Below the pieces are notes generated by a model, which had not been told where the DNA came from, did not search any database, and saw nothing but the letters and a program-made list of their open reading frames with translations. From Meconema thalassinum (taxonomy: Eukaryota > Arthropoda > Insecta > Orthoptera > Tettigoniidae): DNA of 64,000 nucleotides. This document shows, piece by piece, positions 53,187 through 64,000 of the stretch. The stretch is taken from contig OX336395.1 in assembly GCA_946902985.2 (NCBI GenBank), forward strand, positions 19,818,708 to 19,882,707, read 5' to 3'. The number at the start of each line of letters is the position of its first letter. Position 1 is the stretch's first letter. The translations under genes and the position numbers were made by a program.

Positions 53187-55924
53187 GTTGATCACCTCCG
53201 CACTGACTACACCGGATATATGCGCTCAATCGCACGAGATGAGGTCAGAAAGACACAAGTGTTGATCACCTCCGCACTGACTACACCGGATATATGCGCT
53301 AAATAAAAGGAGGCGTGGTCAGAAAGACACAAATGTTGATCACCTCCGCACTGACTACAGCGGATATATGTGCTAAATCAAAGGAGGCGAGGTCAGAAAG
53401 ACACAAGTGTTGATCACCTCCGCACTGACTACACCGGATAAATGCGCTAAATCAAAGGAGGCGAGGTCCGAAAGACACAAGTGTTGATCACCCCCGCACT
53501 GACTACACCGGATATATGCGCTAAATCAAAGGAGGCGAGGTCAGAAAGACACAAGTGTTGATCACCTCCGCACTGACTACACCGGATATATGCGCTAAAT
53601 CACACGAGGCGAGGTCATAAAGACACAAGTGTTGATCACCTCGGCACTGACTACACCGGATATAAGCGCTAAATCACACGAAGCGAGGTCAGAAAGACAC
53701 AAGTGTTGATCACCTCCGCACTGACTACACCGGATATATGCGCTCAATCACACGAGGCGAGGTCAGAAAGACACAAGTGTTGATCACATCCGCACTGACT
53801 ACACCGGATATATGCGCTCAATCAAACGAGGTGAGGTCAGAAAGACACAAGTGTTGATCACCTCCGCACTGACTACACCGGATATATACGCTAAATCACA
53901 CGAGGCGAGGTCAGAAAGGCACAAGTGTTGATCACCTCCGCACTGACTACAACGGATATATGTGCTAAATCAAAGGAGGCGAGGTCAGAAAAACACAAGT
54001 GTTGATCACCTCCGCACTGACTACACCGGATATATACGCTAAATCACACGAGGCGAGGTCAGAAAGGCACAAGTGTTGATCACCTCCGCACTGACTACAC
54101 CGGCTATATGCGCTAAATCACACGAAGCGAGGTCAGAAAGACACAAGTGTTGATCACCTCCGCACTGACTACACCGGATATATACGCTAAACCACACGAG
54201 GCGAGGTCAGAAAGACACAAGTGTTGATCACCTCCGCACTGACTACACCGGATATATGCGCTAAATCACACGAGGCGAGGTCAGAAATACACAAGTGTTG
54301 ATCACCTCCGCACTGACTACACCGGATATATGCGCTAATTCAAAGGAGGCGAGGTCAGAAAGACACAAGTGTTGATCACCTCCGCACTGACTACACCGGA
54401 TATATGCGCTAAATCAAAGGAGGCGAGGTCAGAAAGGCACAAGTGTTGATCACCTCCGCACTGACTACACCGGATATATGCGCTAAACCACACGAGGCGA
54501 GGTCAGAAAGGCACAAGTGCTTATCACCTCCGCACTGACTACACCGGATATATGCGCTAAATCACACGAGGCGAGGTCAGAAAGACACAAGTGTTGATCA
54601 CCTCCGCACTGACTACACCGGATATATGCGCTAAATCACACGAGGCGAGGTCAGAAAGACACAAGTGTTGATCACCTTCGCACTGACTACACCGGATATA
54701 TGCGCTAAATCACACGAGGCGAGGTCAGAAAGACACAAGTGTTGGTCATCTCCGCACTGACTACACCGGTTATATGCGCTAAATCACACGAGGCGAGGTC
54801 AGAAAGACACAAGTGTTGATCATCTCCGCACTGACTACATCGGTTATATGCGCTAAATCACACGAGGCGAGGTCAGAAAGACAAAAGTGTTGATCACCTC
54901 CGCACTGACTACACCGGATATATGCGCTAAATCAAAGAAGGCGAGGTCATAAAGACACAGGTGTTGATCACCTCCGCACTGACTACACCAGATATATGCG
55001 CTAAATCACACGAGGCGAGGTCAGAAAGACACAAGTGTTGCTCACCTCCGCACTGACTACACCGGATATATGCGCTTAATCAAAGGAGGCGAGGTCAGAA
55101 AGACACAAGTGTTGATCACCTCCACACTGACTATTCCGGATATATGCGCTAAATCACACGAGGCGAGGTCAGAAAGACACAAGTGTTGATCACCTCCGCA
55201 CTGACTACACCGGATATATGCGCTAAATCACACGAGGCGAGGTCAGAAAGACACAAGTGTTGATCACCTCCGCACTGACTACACCGGATATATGCGCTCA
55301 ATCAAACGAGGCGAGGTCAGAAAGACACAAGTGTTGATCACCTCCGCACTGACTACACCGGATATATGCGCTAAATCAAAGGAGGCGAGGTCAGAAAGAC
55401 ACAAGTGTTGATCACCTCCGCACTGACTACACCGGATTTATGCGCTAAATCAAAGGAGGCGAGGTCAGAAAGACACAAGTGTTGATCACCTCCGCACTGA
55501 CTACACCGGATATATGCGCTCAATCGCACGAGATGAGGTCAGAAAGACACAAGTGTTGATCACCTCCGCACTGACTACACCGGATATATGCACTAAATAA
55601 AAGGAGGCGAGGTCAGAAAGACACAAATATTGATCACCTCCGCACTGACTACAGCGGATATATGTGCTAAATCAAAGGAGACGAGGTCAGAAAGACACAG
55701 GTGTTGATCACCTCCGCACTGACTACACCGGATATATGCGCTAAATCAAAGGAGGCGAGGTCAGAAAGACACAAGTGTTGATCACCCCCGCACTGACTAC
55801 ACCGGATATATGCGCTAAATCAAAGGAGGCGAGGTCAGAAAGACACAAGTGTTGATCACCTCCGCACTGACTACACCGGATATATGCGCTAAATCACACG
55901 AGGCGAGGTCATAAAGACACAAGT

Positions 55925-55998
55925 GTTGATCACCTCGGCACTGACTACACCGGATATATGCGCTAAATCACACGAAGCGAGGTCAGAAAGACACAAGT
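55925..55998 (+). repeat. Monomer present in copy B, missing from copy A
   Basis: This single monomer (cctcggca near the front, cacgaagcg near the back) sits between a gtcataaag monomer and a gctcaatcacacg monomer. In copy A those two neighbours are directly joined at 47345/47346. The same monomer is present in units 9, 11, 12 and 14, so loss from copy A is more likely than gain in B. Confidence 0.88.
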
Positions 55999-57626
55999 GT
56001 TGATCACCTCCGCACTGACTACACCGGATATATGCGCTCAATCACACGAGGCGAGGTCAGAAAGACACAAGTGTTGATCACATCCGCACTGACTACACCG
56101 GATATATGCGCTCAATCAAACGAGGTGAGGTCAGAAAGACACAAGTGTTGATCACCTCCGCACTGACTACACCGGATATATACGCTAAATCACACGAGGC
56201 GAGGTCAGAAAGGCACAAGTGTTGATCACCTCCGCACTGACTACAACGGATATATGTGCTAAATCAAAGGAGGCGAGGTCAGAAAAACACAAGTGTTGAT
56301 CACCTCCGCACTGACTACACCGGATATATACGCTAAATCACACGAGGCGAGGTCAGAAAGGCACAAGTGTTGATCACCTCCGCACTGACTACACCGGCTA
56401 TATGCGCTAAATCACACGAAGCGAGGTCAGAAAGACACAAGTGTTGATCACCTCCGCACTGACTACACCGGATATATACGCTAAACCACACGAGGCGAGG
56501 TCAGAAAGACACAAGTGTTGATCACCTCCGCACTGACTACACCGGATATATGCGCTAAATCACACGAGGCGAGGTCAGAAATACACAAGTGTTGATCACC
56601 TCCGCACTGACTACACCGGATATATGCGCTAATTCAAAGGAGGCGAGGTCAGAAAGACACAAGTGTTGATCACCTCCGCACTGACTACACCGGATATATG
56701 CGCTAAATCAAAGGAGGCGAGGTCAGAAAGGCACAAGTGTTGATCACCTCCGCACTGACTACACCGGATATATGCGCTAAACCACACGAGGCGAGGTCAG
56801 AAAGGCACAAGTGCTTATCACCTCCGCACTGACTACACCGGATATATGCGCTAAATCACACGAGGCGAGGTCAGAAAGACACAAGTGTTGATCACCTCCG
56901 CACTGACTACACCGGATATATGCGCTAAATCATACGAGGCGAGGTCAGAAAGACACAAGTGTTGATCACCTCCGCACTGACTACACCGGATATATGCGCT
57001 AAATCACACGAGGCGAGGTCAGAAAGACACAAGTGTTGATCACCTCCGCACTGACTACACCGGATATATGCGCTAAATCACACGAGGCGAGGTCAGAAAG
57101 ACACAAGTGTTGATCACCTTCGCACTGACTACACCGGATATATGCGCTAAATCACACGAGGCGAGGTCAGAAAGACACAAGTGTTGATCATCTCCGCACT
57201 GACTACACCGGTTATATGCGCTAAATCACACGAGGCGAGGTCAGAAAGACACAAGTGTTGATCACCTCCGCACTGACTACACCGGATATATGCGCAAAAT
57301 CACACGAGGCGAGGTCAGAAGGACACAAGTGTTGATCACCTCCGCACTGACTACACCGGATATATGCGCTAAATCACACGAGGCGAGGTCAGAAAGACAC
57401 AAGTGTTGATCACCTCCGCACTGACTACACCGGATATATGCGCTAAATCAAAGGAGGCGAGGTCATAAAGACACAGGTGTTGATCACCTCCGCACTGACT
57501 ACACCAGATATATGCGCTAAATCACACGAGGCGAGGTCAGAAAGACACAAGTGTTGCTCACCTCCGCACTGACTACACCGGATATATGCGCTAAATCACA
57601 CGAAGCGAGGTCAGAAAGACACAAGT

Positions 57627-58138
57627 GCTGATCACCTCCGCACAGACTACACCGGATATATGCGCTAAATCAAACGAGGCGAGGTCAAAGACACAAGTGT
57701 TGATCACCTCCGCACTGACTACACCGGATATATGCGCTTAATCAAACGAGGCGAGGTCAGAAAGACACAAGTGCTGATCACCTCCGCACTGACTACACCG
57801 GATATATGTGCTAAATCACACGAGGCGAGGTCAGAAAGACACAAGTGCTGATCACCTCCGCACTGACTACACCGGATATATGCGCTAAATCAAACGAGGC
57901 GAGGTCAAAGACACAAGTGTTGATCACTTCCGCACTGACTACACCGGATATATGTGCTAAATCAAAGGAGGCGAGGTCAGAAAGACACAAGTGTTGATCA
58001 CCTCCGCACTGACTACACCGGATATATGTGCTAAATCACACGAGGCGAGGTCAGAAAGACACAAGTGTTGATCACATCCGCACTGACTACACCGGATATA
58101 TGCGCTAAATCACACGAGGCGAGGTCAAAGACACAAGT
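57627..58138 (+). repeat. Cluster of three 72-bp monomers (copy B)
   Basis: Counterpart of the cluster at 48974 at an offset of 8653, with short monomers starting at 57627, 57847 and 58067. Confidence 0.9.
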
Positions 58139-60348
58139 GTTGATCACCTCCGCACTGACTACACCGGATATATGCGCTAAATCACACGAGGCGAGGTCAG
58201 AAAGACACAAGTGTTGATCACCTCCGCACTGACTACACCGGATATATGCGCTAAATCAAAGGAGGCGAAGTCCTAAAGACACAGGTGTTGATCACCTCCG
58301 CACTGACTACACCAGATATATGCGCTAAATCACACGAGGCGAGGTCAGAAAGACACAAGTGTTGCTCACCTCCGCACTGACTACACCGGATATATGCGCT
58401 AAATCAAAGGAGGCGAGGTCAGAAAGACACAAGTGTTGATCACCTCCACACTGACTACACCGGATATATGCGCTAAATCACACGAGGCGAGGTCAGAAAG
58501 ACACAAGTGTTGATCACCTCCGCACTGACTACACCGGATATATGCGCTGAATCACACGAGGCGAGGTCAGAAAGACACAAGTGTTGATCACCTCCGCACT
58601 GACTACACCGGATATATGTGCTAAATCAAAGGAGGCGAGGTCAGAAAGACACAAGTGTTGATCACCTCCGCACTGACTACACCGGATATATGCGCTAAAT
58701 CACACGAGGCGAGGTCAGAAAGACACAAGTGTTGATCACCTCCGCACTGACTACACCGGATATATGCGCTAAATCACACGAGGCCAGGTCAGAAAGACAC
58801 AAGTGATGATCACCTCCGCACTGACTACAACGGATATATGAGCTGAATCAAAGGAGGCGAGGTCAGAAAGACACAAGTGTTGATCACCTCCGCACTGACT
58901 ACACCGGATATATGCGCTAAATCACACGAGGCGAGATCAGAAAGACACAAGTGTTGATCACCTCCGCACTGACTACACCGGATATATGCGCTAAATCACA
59001 CGAGGCGAGGTCAGAAAGGCACAAGTGTTGATCACCTCCACACTGACTACACCGGATATATGCGCTAAATCACACGAGGCGAGGTCAGAAAGACACAAGT
59101 GTTGATCACCTCCGCACTGACTACACCGGATATATGCGCTCAATCAAACGAGGCGAGGTCAGAAAGACACAAGTGTTGATCACCTCCGCACTGACTACAC
59201 CGGATATATGCGCTAAATCAAAGGAGGCGAGGTCAGAAAGACACAAGTGTTGATCACCTCCGCACTGACTACACCGGATATATGCGCTAAATCAAAGGAG
59301 GCGAGGTCAGAAAGACACAAGTGTTGATCACCTCCGCACTGACTACACCGGATATATGCGCTCAATCGCACGAGATGATGTCAGAAAGACACAAGTGTTG
59401 ATCACCTCCGCACTGACTACACCGGATATATGCGCTAAATAAAAGGAGGCGAGGTCAGAAAGACACAAGTGTTGATCACCTCCGCACTGACTACAGCGGA
59501 TATATGTGCTAAATCAAAGGAGGCGAGGTCAGAAAGACACAAGTGTTGATCACCTCCGCACTGACTACACCGGATATATGCGCTAAATCAAAGGAGGCGA
59601 GGTCAGAAAGACACAAGTGTTGATCACCCCCGCACTGACTACACCGGATATATGCGCTAAAGCAAAGGAGGCGAGGTCAGAAAGGCACAAGTGTTGATCA
59701 CCTCCGCACTGACTACACCGGATATATGCGCTCAATCACACGAGGCGAGGTCATAAAGACACAAGTGTTGATCACCTCGGCACTGACTACACCGGATATA
59801 TGCGCTAAATCACACGAAGCGAGGTCAGAAAGACACAAGTGTTGATCACCTCCGCACTGACTACACCGGATATATGCGCTCAATCACACGAGGCGAGGTC
59901 AGAAAGACACAAGTGTTGATCACATCCGCACTGACTACACCGGATATATGCGCTCAATCAAACGAGGTGAGGTCAGAAAGACACAAGTGTTGATCACCTC
60001 CGCACTGACTACACCGGATATATACGCTAAATCACACGAGGCGAGGTCAGAAAGGCACAAGTGTTGATCACCTCCGCACTGACTACAACGGATATATGTG
60101 CTAAATCAAAGGAGGCGAGGTCAGAAAGACACAAGTGTTGATCACCTCCGCACTAACTACACCGGATATATGCGCTAAATCACACGAGGCGAGGTCAGAA
60201 AGACACAAGTGTTGATCACCTTCGCACTGACTACACCGGATATATGCGCTAAATCACACGAGGCGAGGTCAGAAAGACACAAGTGTTGATCATCTCCGCA
60301 CTGACTACACCGGTTATATGCGCTAAATCACACGAGGCGAGGTCAGAA

Positions 60349-63300
60349 AGACAAAAGTGTTGATCACCTCCGCACTGACTACACCGGATATATGCGCTAA
60401 ATCACACGAGGCGAGGTCAGAAAGACACAAGTGTTGATCACCTCCGCACTGACTACACCGGATATATGCGCTAAATCACACGAGGCGAGGTCAGAAAGAC
60501 ACAAGTGTTGATCACGTCCGCACTGACTACACCGGATATATGCGCTAAATCAAAGGAGGCGAAGTCATAAAGACACAGGTGTTGATCACCTCCGCACTGA
60601 CTACACCAGATATATGCGCTAAATCACACGAGGCGAGGTCAGAAAGACACAAGTGTTGCTCACCTCCGCACTGACTACACCGGATATATGCGCTAAATCA
60701 AAGGAGGCGAGGTCAGAAAGACACAAGTGTTGATCACCTCCACACTGACTACACCGGATATATGCGCTAAATCACACGAGGCGAGGTCAGAAAGACACAA
60801 GTGTTGATCACCTCCGCACTGACTACACCGGATATATGCGCTGAATCACACGAGGCGAGGTCAGAAAGACACAAGTGTTGATCACCTCCGCACTGACTAC
60901 ACCGGATATATGTGCTAAATCAAAGGAGGCGAGGCCAGAAAGACACAAGTGTTGATCACCTCCGCACTGACTACACCGGATATATGCGCTAAATCACACG
61001 AGGCGAGGTCAGAAAGACACAAGTGTTGATCCCCTCCACACTGACTACACCGGATATATGCGCTAAATCACACGAGGCGAGGTCAGAAAGACACAAGTGT
61101 TGATCACCTCCGCACTGACTACACCGGATATATGCGCTAAATCACACGAGGCGAGGTCAGAAAGACACAAGTGTTGATCACCTCCGCACTGACTACACCG
61201 GATATATGCGCTAAATCACACGAGGCGAGGTCAGAAAGACACAAGTGTTGATCACCTCCGCACTGACTACACCGGATATATGCGCTAAATCACACGAGGC
61301 CAGGTCAGAAAGACACAAGTGTTGATCACCTCCGAACTGACTACAACGGATATATGAGCTGAATCAAAGGAGGCGAGGTCAGAAAGACACAAGTGTTGAT
61401 CACCTCCTCACTGACTACACCGGATATATGCGCTAAATCACACGAGGCGAGCTCAGAAAGACACAAGTGTTGATCACCTCCGCACTGACTACACCGGATA
61501 TATGCGCTAAATCACACGAGTCGAGGTCAGAAAGACACAAGTGTTGATCACCTCCACACTGACTACACCGGATATATGCGCTAAATCACACGAGGCGAGG
61601 TCAGAAAGACACAAGTGTTGATCACCTCCGCACTGACTACACCGGATATATGCGCTCAATCAAACGAGGCGAGGTCAGAAAGACACAAGTGTTGATCACC
61701 TCCGCACTGACTACACCGGATATATGCGCTAAATCAAAGGAGGCGAGGTCAGAAAGACACAAGTGTTGATCACCTCCGCACTGACTACACCGGATATATG
61801 CGCTAAATCAAAGGAGGCGAGGTCAGAAAGACACAAGTGTTGATCACCTCCGCACTGACTACACCGGATATATGCGCTCAATCGCACGAGATGAGGTCAG
61901 AAAGACACAAGTGTTGATCACCTCCGCACTGACTACACCGGATATATGCGCTAAATAAAAGGAGGCGAGGTCAGAAAGACACAAGTGTTGATCACCTCCG
62001 CACTGACTACAGCGGATATATGTGCTAAATCAAAGGAGGCGAGGTCAGAAAGACACAAGTGTTGATCACCTCCGCACTGACTACTCCGGATATATGCGCT
62101 AAATCAAAGGAGGCGAGGTCAGAAAGACACAAGTGTTGATCACCCCCGCACAGACTACACCGGATATATGCGCTAAAGCAAAGGAGGCGAGGTCAGAAAG
62201 GCACAAGTGTTGATCACCTCCGCACTGACTACACCGGATATATGCGCTCAATCACACGAGGCGAGGTCATAAAGACACAAGTGTTGATCACCTCGGCACT
62301 GACTACACCGGATATATGCGCTAAATCACACGAAGCGAGGTCGGAAAGACACAAGTGTTGATCACCTCCGCACTGACTACACCGGATATATGCGCTCAAT
62401 CACACGAGGCGAGGTCAGAAAGACACAAGTGTTGATCACATCCGCACTGACTACACCGGATATATGCGCTCAATCAAACGAGGTGAGGTCAGAAAGACAC
62501 AAGTGTTGATCACCTCCGCACTGACTACACCGGATATATACGCTAAATCACACGAGGCGAGGTCAGAAAGGCACAAGTGTTGATCACCTCCGCACTGACT
62601 ACAACGGATATATGTGCTAAATCAAAGGAGGCGAGGTCAGAAAAACACAAGTGTTGATCACCTCCGCACTGACTACACCGGATATATACGCTAAATCACA
62701 CGAGGCGAGGTCAGAAAGGCACAAGTGTTGATCACCTCCGCAGTGACTACACCGGCTATATGCGCTAAATCACACGAAGCGAGGTCAGAAAGACACAAGT
62801 GTTGATCACCTCCGCACTGACTACACCGGATATATACGCTAAACCACACGAGGCGAGGTCAGAAAGACACAAGTGTTGATCACCTCCGCACTGACTACAC
62901 CGGATATATGCGCTAAATCACACGAGGCGAGGTCAGAAATACACAAGTGTTGATCACCTCCGCACTGACTACACCGGATATATGCGCTAATTCAAAGGAG
63001 GCGAAGTCAGAAAGACACAAGTGTTGATCACCTCCGCACTGACTACACCGGATATACGCGCTAAATCAAAGAAGGCGAGGTCAGAAAGGCACAAGTGTTG
63101 ATCACCTCCGCACTGACTACACCGGATATATGCGCTAAACCACACGAGGCGAGGTCAGAAAGGCACAAGTGCTTATCACCTCCGCACTGACTACACCGGA
63201 TATATGCGCTAAATCACACGAGGCGAGGTCAGAAAGACACAAGTGTTGATCACCTCCGCACTGACTACACCGGATATATGCGCTAAATCACACGAGGCGA

Positions 63301-64000
63301 GGTCAGAAAGACACAAGTGTTGATCACCTTCGCACTGACTACACCGGATATATGCGCTAAATCACACGAGGCGAGGTCAGAAAGACACAAGTGTTGGTCA
63401 TCTCCGCACTGACTACACCGGTTATATGCGCTAAATCACACGAGGCGAGGTCAGAAAGACACAAGTGTTGATCACCTCCGCACTGACTACACCGGATATA
63501 TGCGCTAAATCACACGAGGCGAGGTCAGAAAGACACAAGTGTTGATCACCTCCGCACTGACTACACCGGATATATGCGCTAAATCACACGAGGCGAGGTC
63601 AGAAAGACACAAGTGTTGATCACCTCCGCAGTGACTACACCAGATATATGCGCTAAATCAAAGGAGGCGAGGTCAGAAAGACATAAGTGTTGATCACCTC
63701 CGCACTGACTACACCGGATATATGCGCTAAATCAAAGGAGGCGAAGTCAGAAAGTCACAAGTGTTGATCACCTCCGCACTGACTACACCGGATATATGCG
63801 CTAAATCACACGAGGCGAGCTCAGAAAGACACAAGTGTTGATCACCTCCGCACTGACTACACCGGATATATGCGCTAAATCACACGAGGCGAGGTCAGAA
63901 AGACACAAGTGTTGATCACCTCCGCACTGACTACACCGGATATATGCGCTAAATCACACGAGGCGAGGTCAGAAAGACACAAGTGTTGATCACCTTCGCA
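60349..64000 (+). repeat. Marker-defined unit 16, cut by the window end
   Basis: Incomplete unit with the same plan as units 9 and 11: gaagtcataaag, gttgctcac, ccacac, gctgaatc, acaacgg with gagctg, agatgagg, gctaaataaaagg, cctcggca, tatatacgct, gaaatacac and gtgcttatc. Private variants include gatcacgtcc near 60511, gatcccctcc near 61027, ctcctcac near 61404 and a gtcggaaag near 62340. From 63393 it matches the first 560 bases of the window. Confidence 0.85.
63393..63950 (+). repeat. Segment matching the start of the window
   Basis: Monomer by monomer this repeats bases 1-560: gttggtcatc/ggttat, two plain monomers, gcagtgac/accaga/aaagg, aaagg with gtcacaag, gagctc, then plain. The gcagtgac with accaga variant occurs only near 230, 4079 and 63625. 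Private changes here are gacataag near 63680 and gcgaagtcag near 63744. Matching stops at about 63950, where two monomers of the left block are missing. Confidence 0.85.

Larger units (their letters stand above)
51326..54878 (+). repeat. Marker-defined unit 14 (48 monomers, 3553 bp)
   Basis: Near-identical copy of unit 12 at an offset of 8579, including the 75-bp monomer (51854) and the 7-monomer internal duplication. Substitutions seen are at the counterparts of 44497 and 45280, where unit 12 carries the private base. Confidence 0.92.
51188..59840 (+). repeat. 8.6-kb tandem duplication, copy B (8653 bp)
   Basis: Copy B follows A directly, in the same orientation. The offset to A is 8579 up to 55924 and 8653 afterwards (gcgcaaaat at 48639/57292), explained by the single extra monomer at 55925-55998. 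After 59840 copy B does not return to gttggtcatc but continues with a gctcaatc monomer, so there is no third copy in the window. Confidence 0.92.
54879..60348 (+). repeat. Marker-defined unit 15 (74 monomers, 5470 bp)
   Basis: 74 x 74 minus 6 gives 5470, with three 72-bp monomers starting at 57627, 57847 and 58067. It copies unit 13 but keeps the cctcggca / cacgaagcg monomer at 55925-55998 and extends five monomers further at its right end (after 59840), through gctcaatc, gaggtgagg, tatatacgct and cactaactac (60153), before the next marker. Confidence 0.88.
1..64000 (+). repeat. 74-bp satellite array filling the whole window
   Basis: The window is a continuous head-to-tail array of a 74-bp monomer, about 865 copies, all reading the same way. 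Taking gttgatcacc as position 1, fixed landmarks are a BclI-type palindrome tgatca at 3-8, ccgg at 26-29, tatatgcgc at 31-39 and gaggcgaggtc at 50-60. The consensus has 37 G+C of 74 bases and five CpG sites (13, 27, 37, 49 and 54). Monomers carry about 0 to 5 substitutions each. Only two other monomer lengths were seen: 72 bp (loss of ga in the gtcagaaag segment) and 75 bp (one base inserted). No unique sequence, transposon, inversion or gene interrupts the array, and its ends lie outside the window. I do not recognise the family. The pattern is that of a eukaryotic satellite; a centromeric or heterochromatic location is inference. Confidence 0.98.

Noticed and set aside
1..64000. CRISPR array
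   Set aside because: Repeats are contiguous 74-bp monomers, conserved along their full length. There are no unique spacers and no cas genes.
1..64000. Coding tandem-repeat protein
   Set aside because: 74 is not a multiple of 3, and stop codons occur in each monomer on both strands, so no frame stays open past about two monomers.
1..64000. tRNA-derived SINE or tRNA gene cluster
   Set aside because: No A box or B box promoter match and no cloverleaf arms are visible in the monomer.
1..64000. Ribosomal DNA spacer subrepeats
   Set aside because: No rRNA sequence or unique spacer appears in 64 kb, and the HOR organisation is satellite-like. It cannot be excluded beyond the window edges.

Overview
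The window is one uninterrupted tandem satellite array. From base 1 to base 64000 it consists of roughly 865 head-to-tail copies of a 74-bp monomer, all in the same orientation. I found no gene, RNA gene, transposon, inversion or unique spacer. The near absence of open reading frames, the array size and the layered higher-order repeats point to a eukaryotic chromosome, in a heterochromatic, possibly centromeric or pericentromeric, block. I do not recognise the monomer as a named satellite family and cannot name the species. The monomer is about 50% G+C and carries five CpG sites, about as many as its base composition predicts.

The array is hierarchical. Monomers differ from the consensus at about 0 to 5 positions, and particular variants recur in a fixed order, which defines higher-order repeats (HORs). 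Four zones can be told apart. (1) 1-7913 holds two copies of a 3840-bp unit of 52 monomers (48 of 74 bp and four of 72 bp), with only four substitutions seen between copies. (2) 7914 to about 35.4 kb is a mosaic of units of 31 to 58 monomers, which includes a tandem duplication of about 9 kb (14.26-23.6 kb against 23.74-32.7 kb). (3) About 35.5-42.6 kb is a 3774-bp (51-monomer) repeat with a 10-monomer interruption. (4) 42609-59840 is a tandem pair of 8579 and 8653 bp, with four substitutions and one whole-monomer indel seen between the copies. The final 3.6 kb returns to sequence like the start of the window: 63393-63950 matches 1-560.

A marker monomer pair (a ggttat variant followed by gacaaaag) recurs 16 times from 8041 onward. 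Its spacing is always a whole number of monomers once the known 72-bp and 75-bp monomers are counted, so it gives a natural division into units, listed as features. The structure looks like recent, repeated unequal exchange or amplification in monomer register. Nothing in the window codes convincingly for protein: 74 is not a multiple of 3, and every monomer carries stop codons on both strands. Any function would have to be structural (chromatin, centromere, non-coding transcript), and that is inference.
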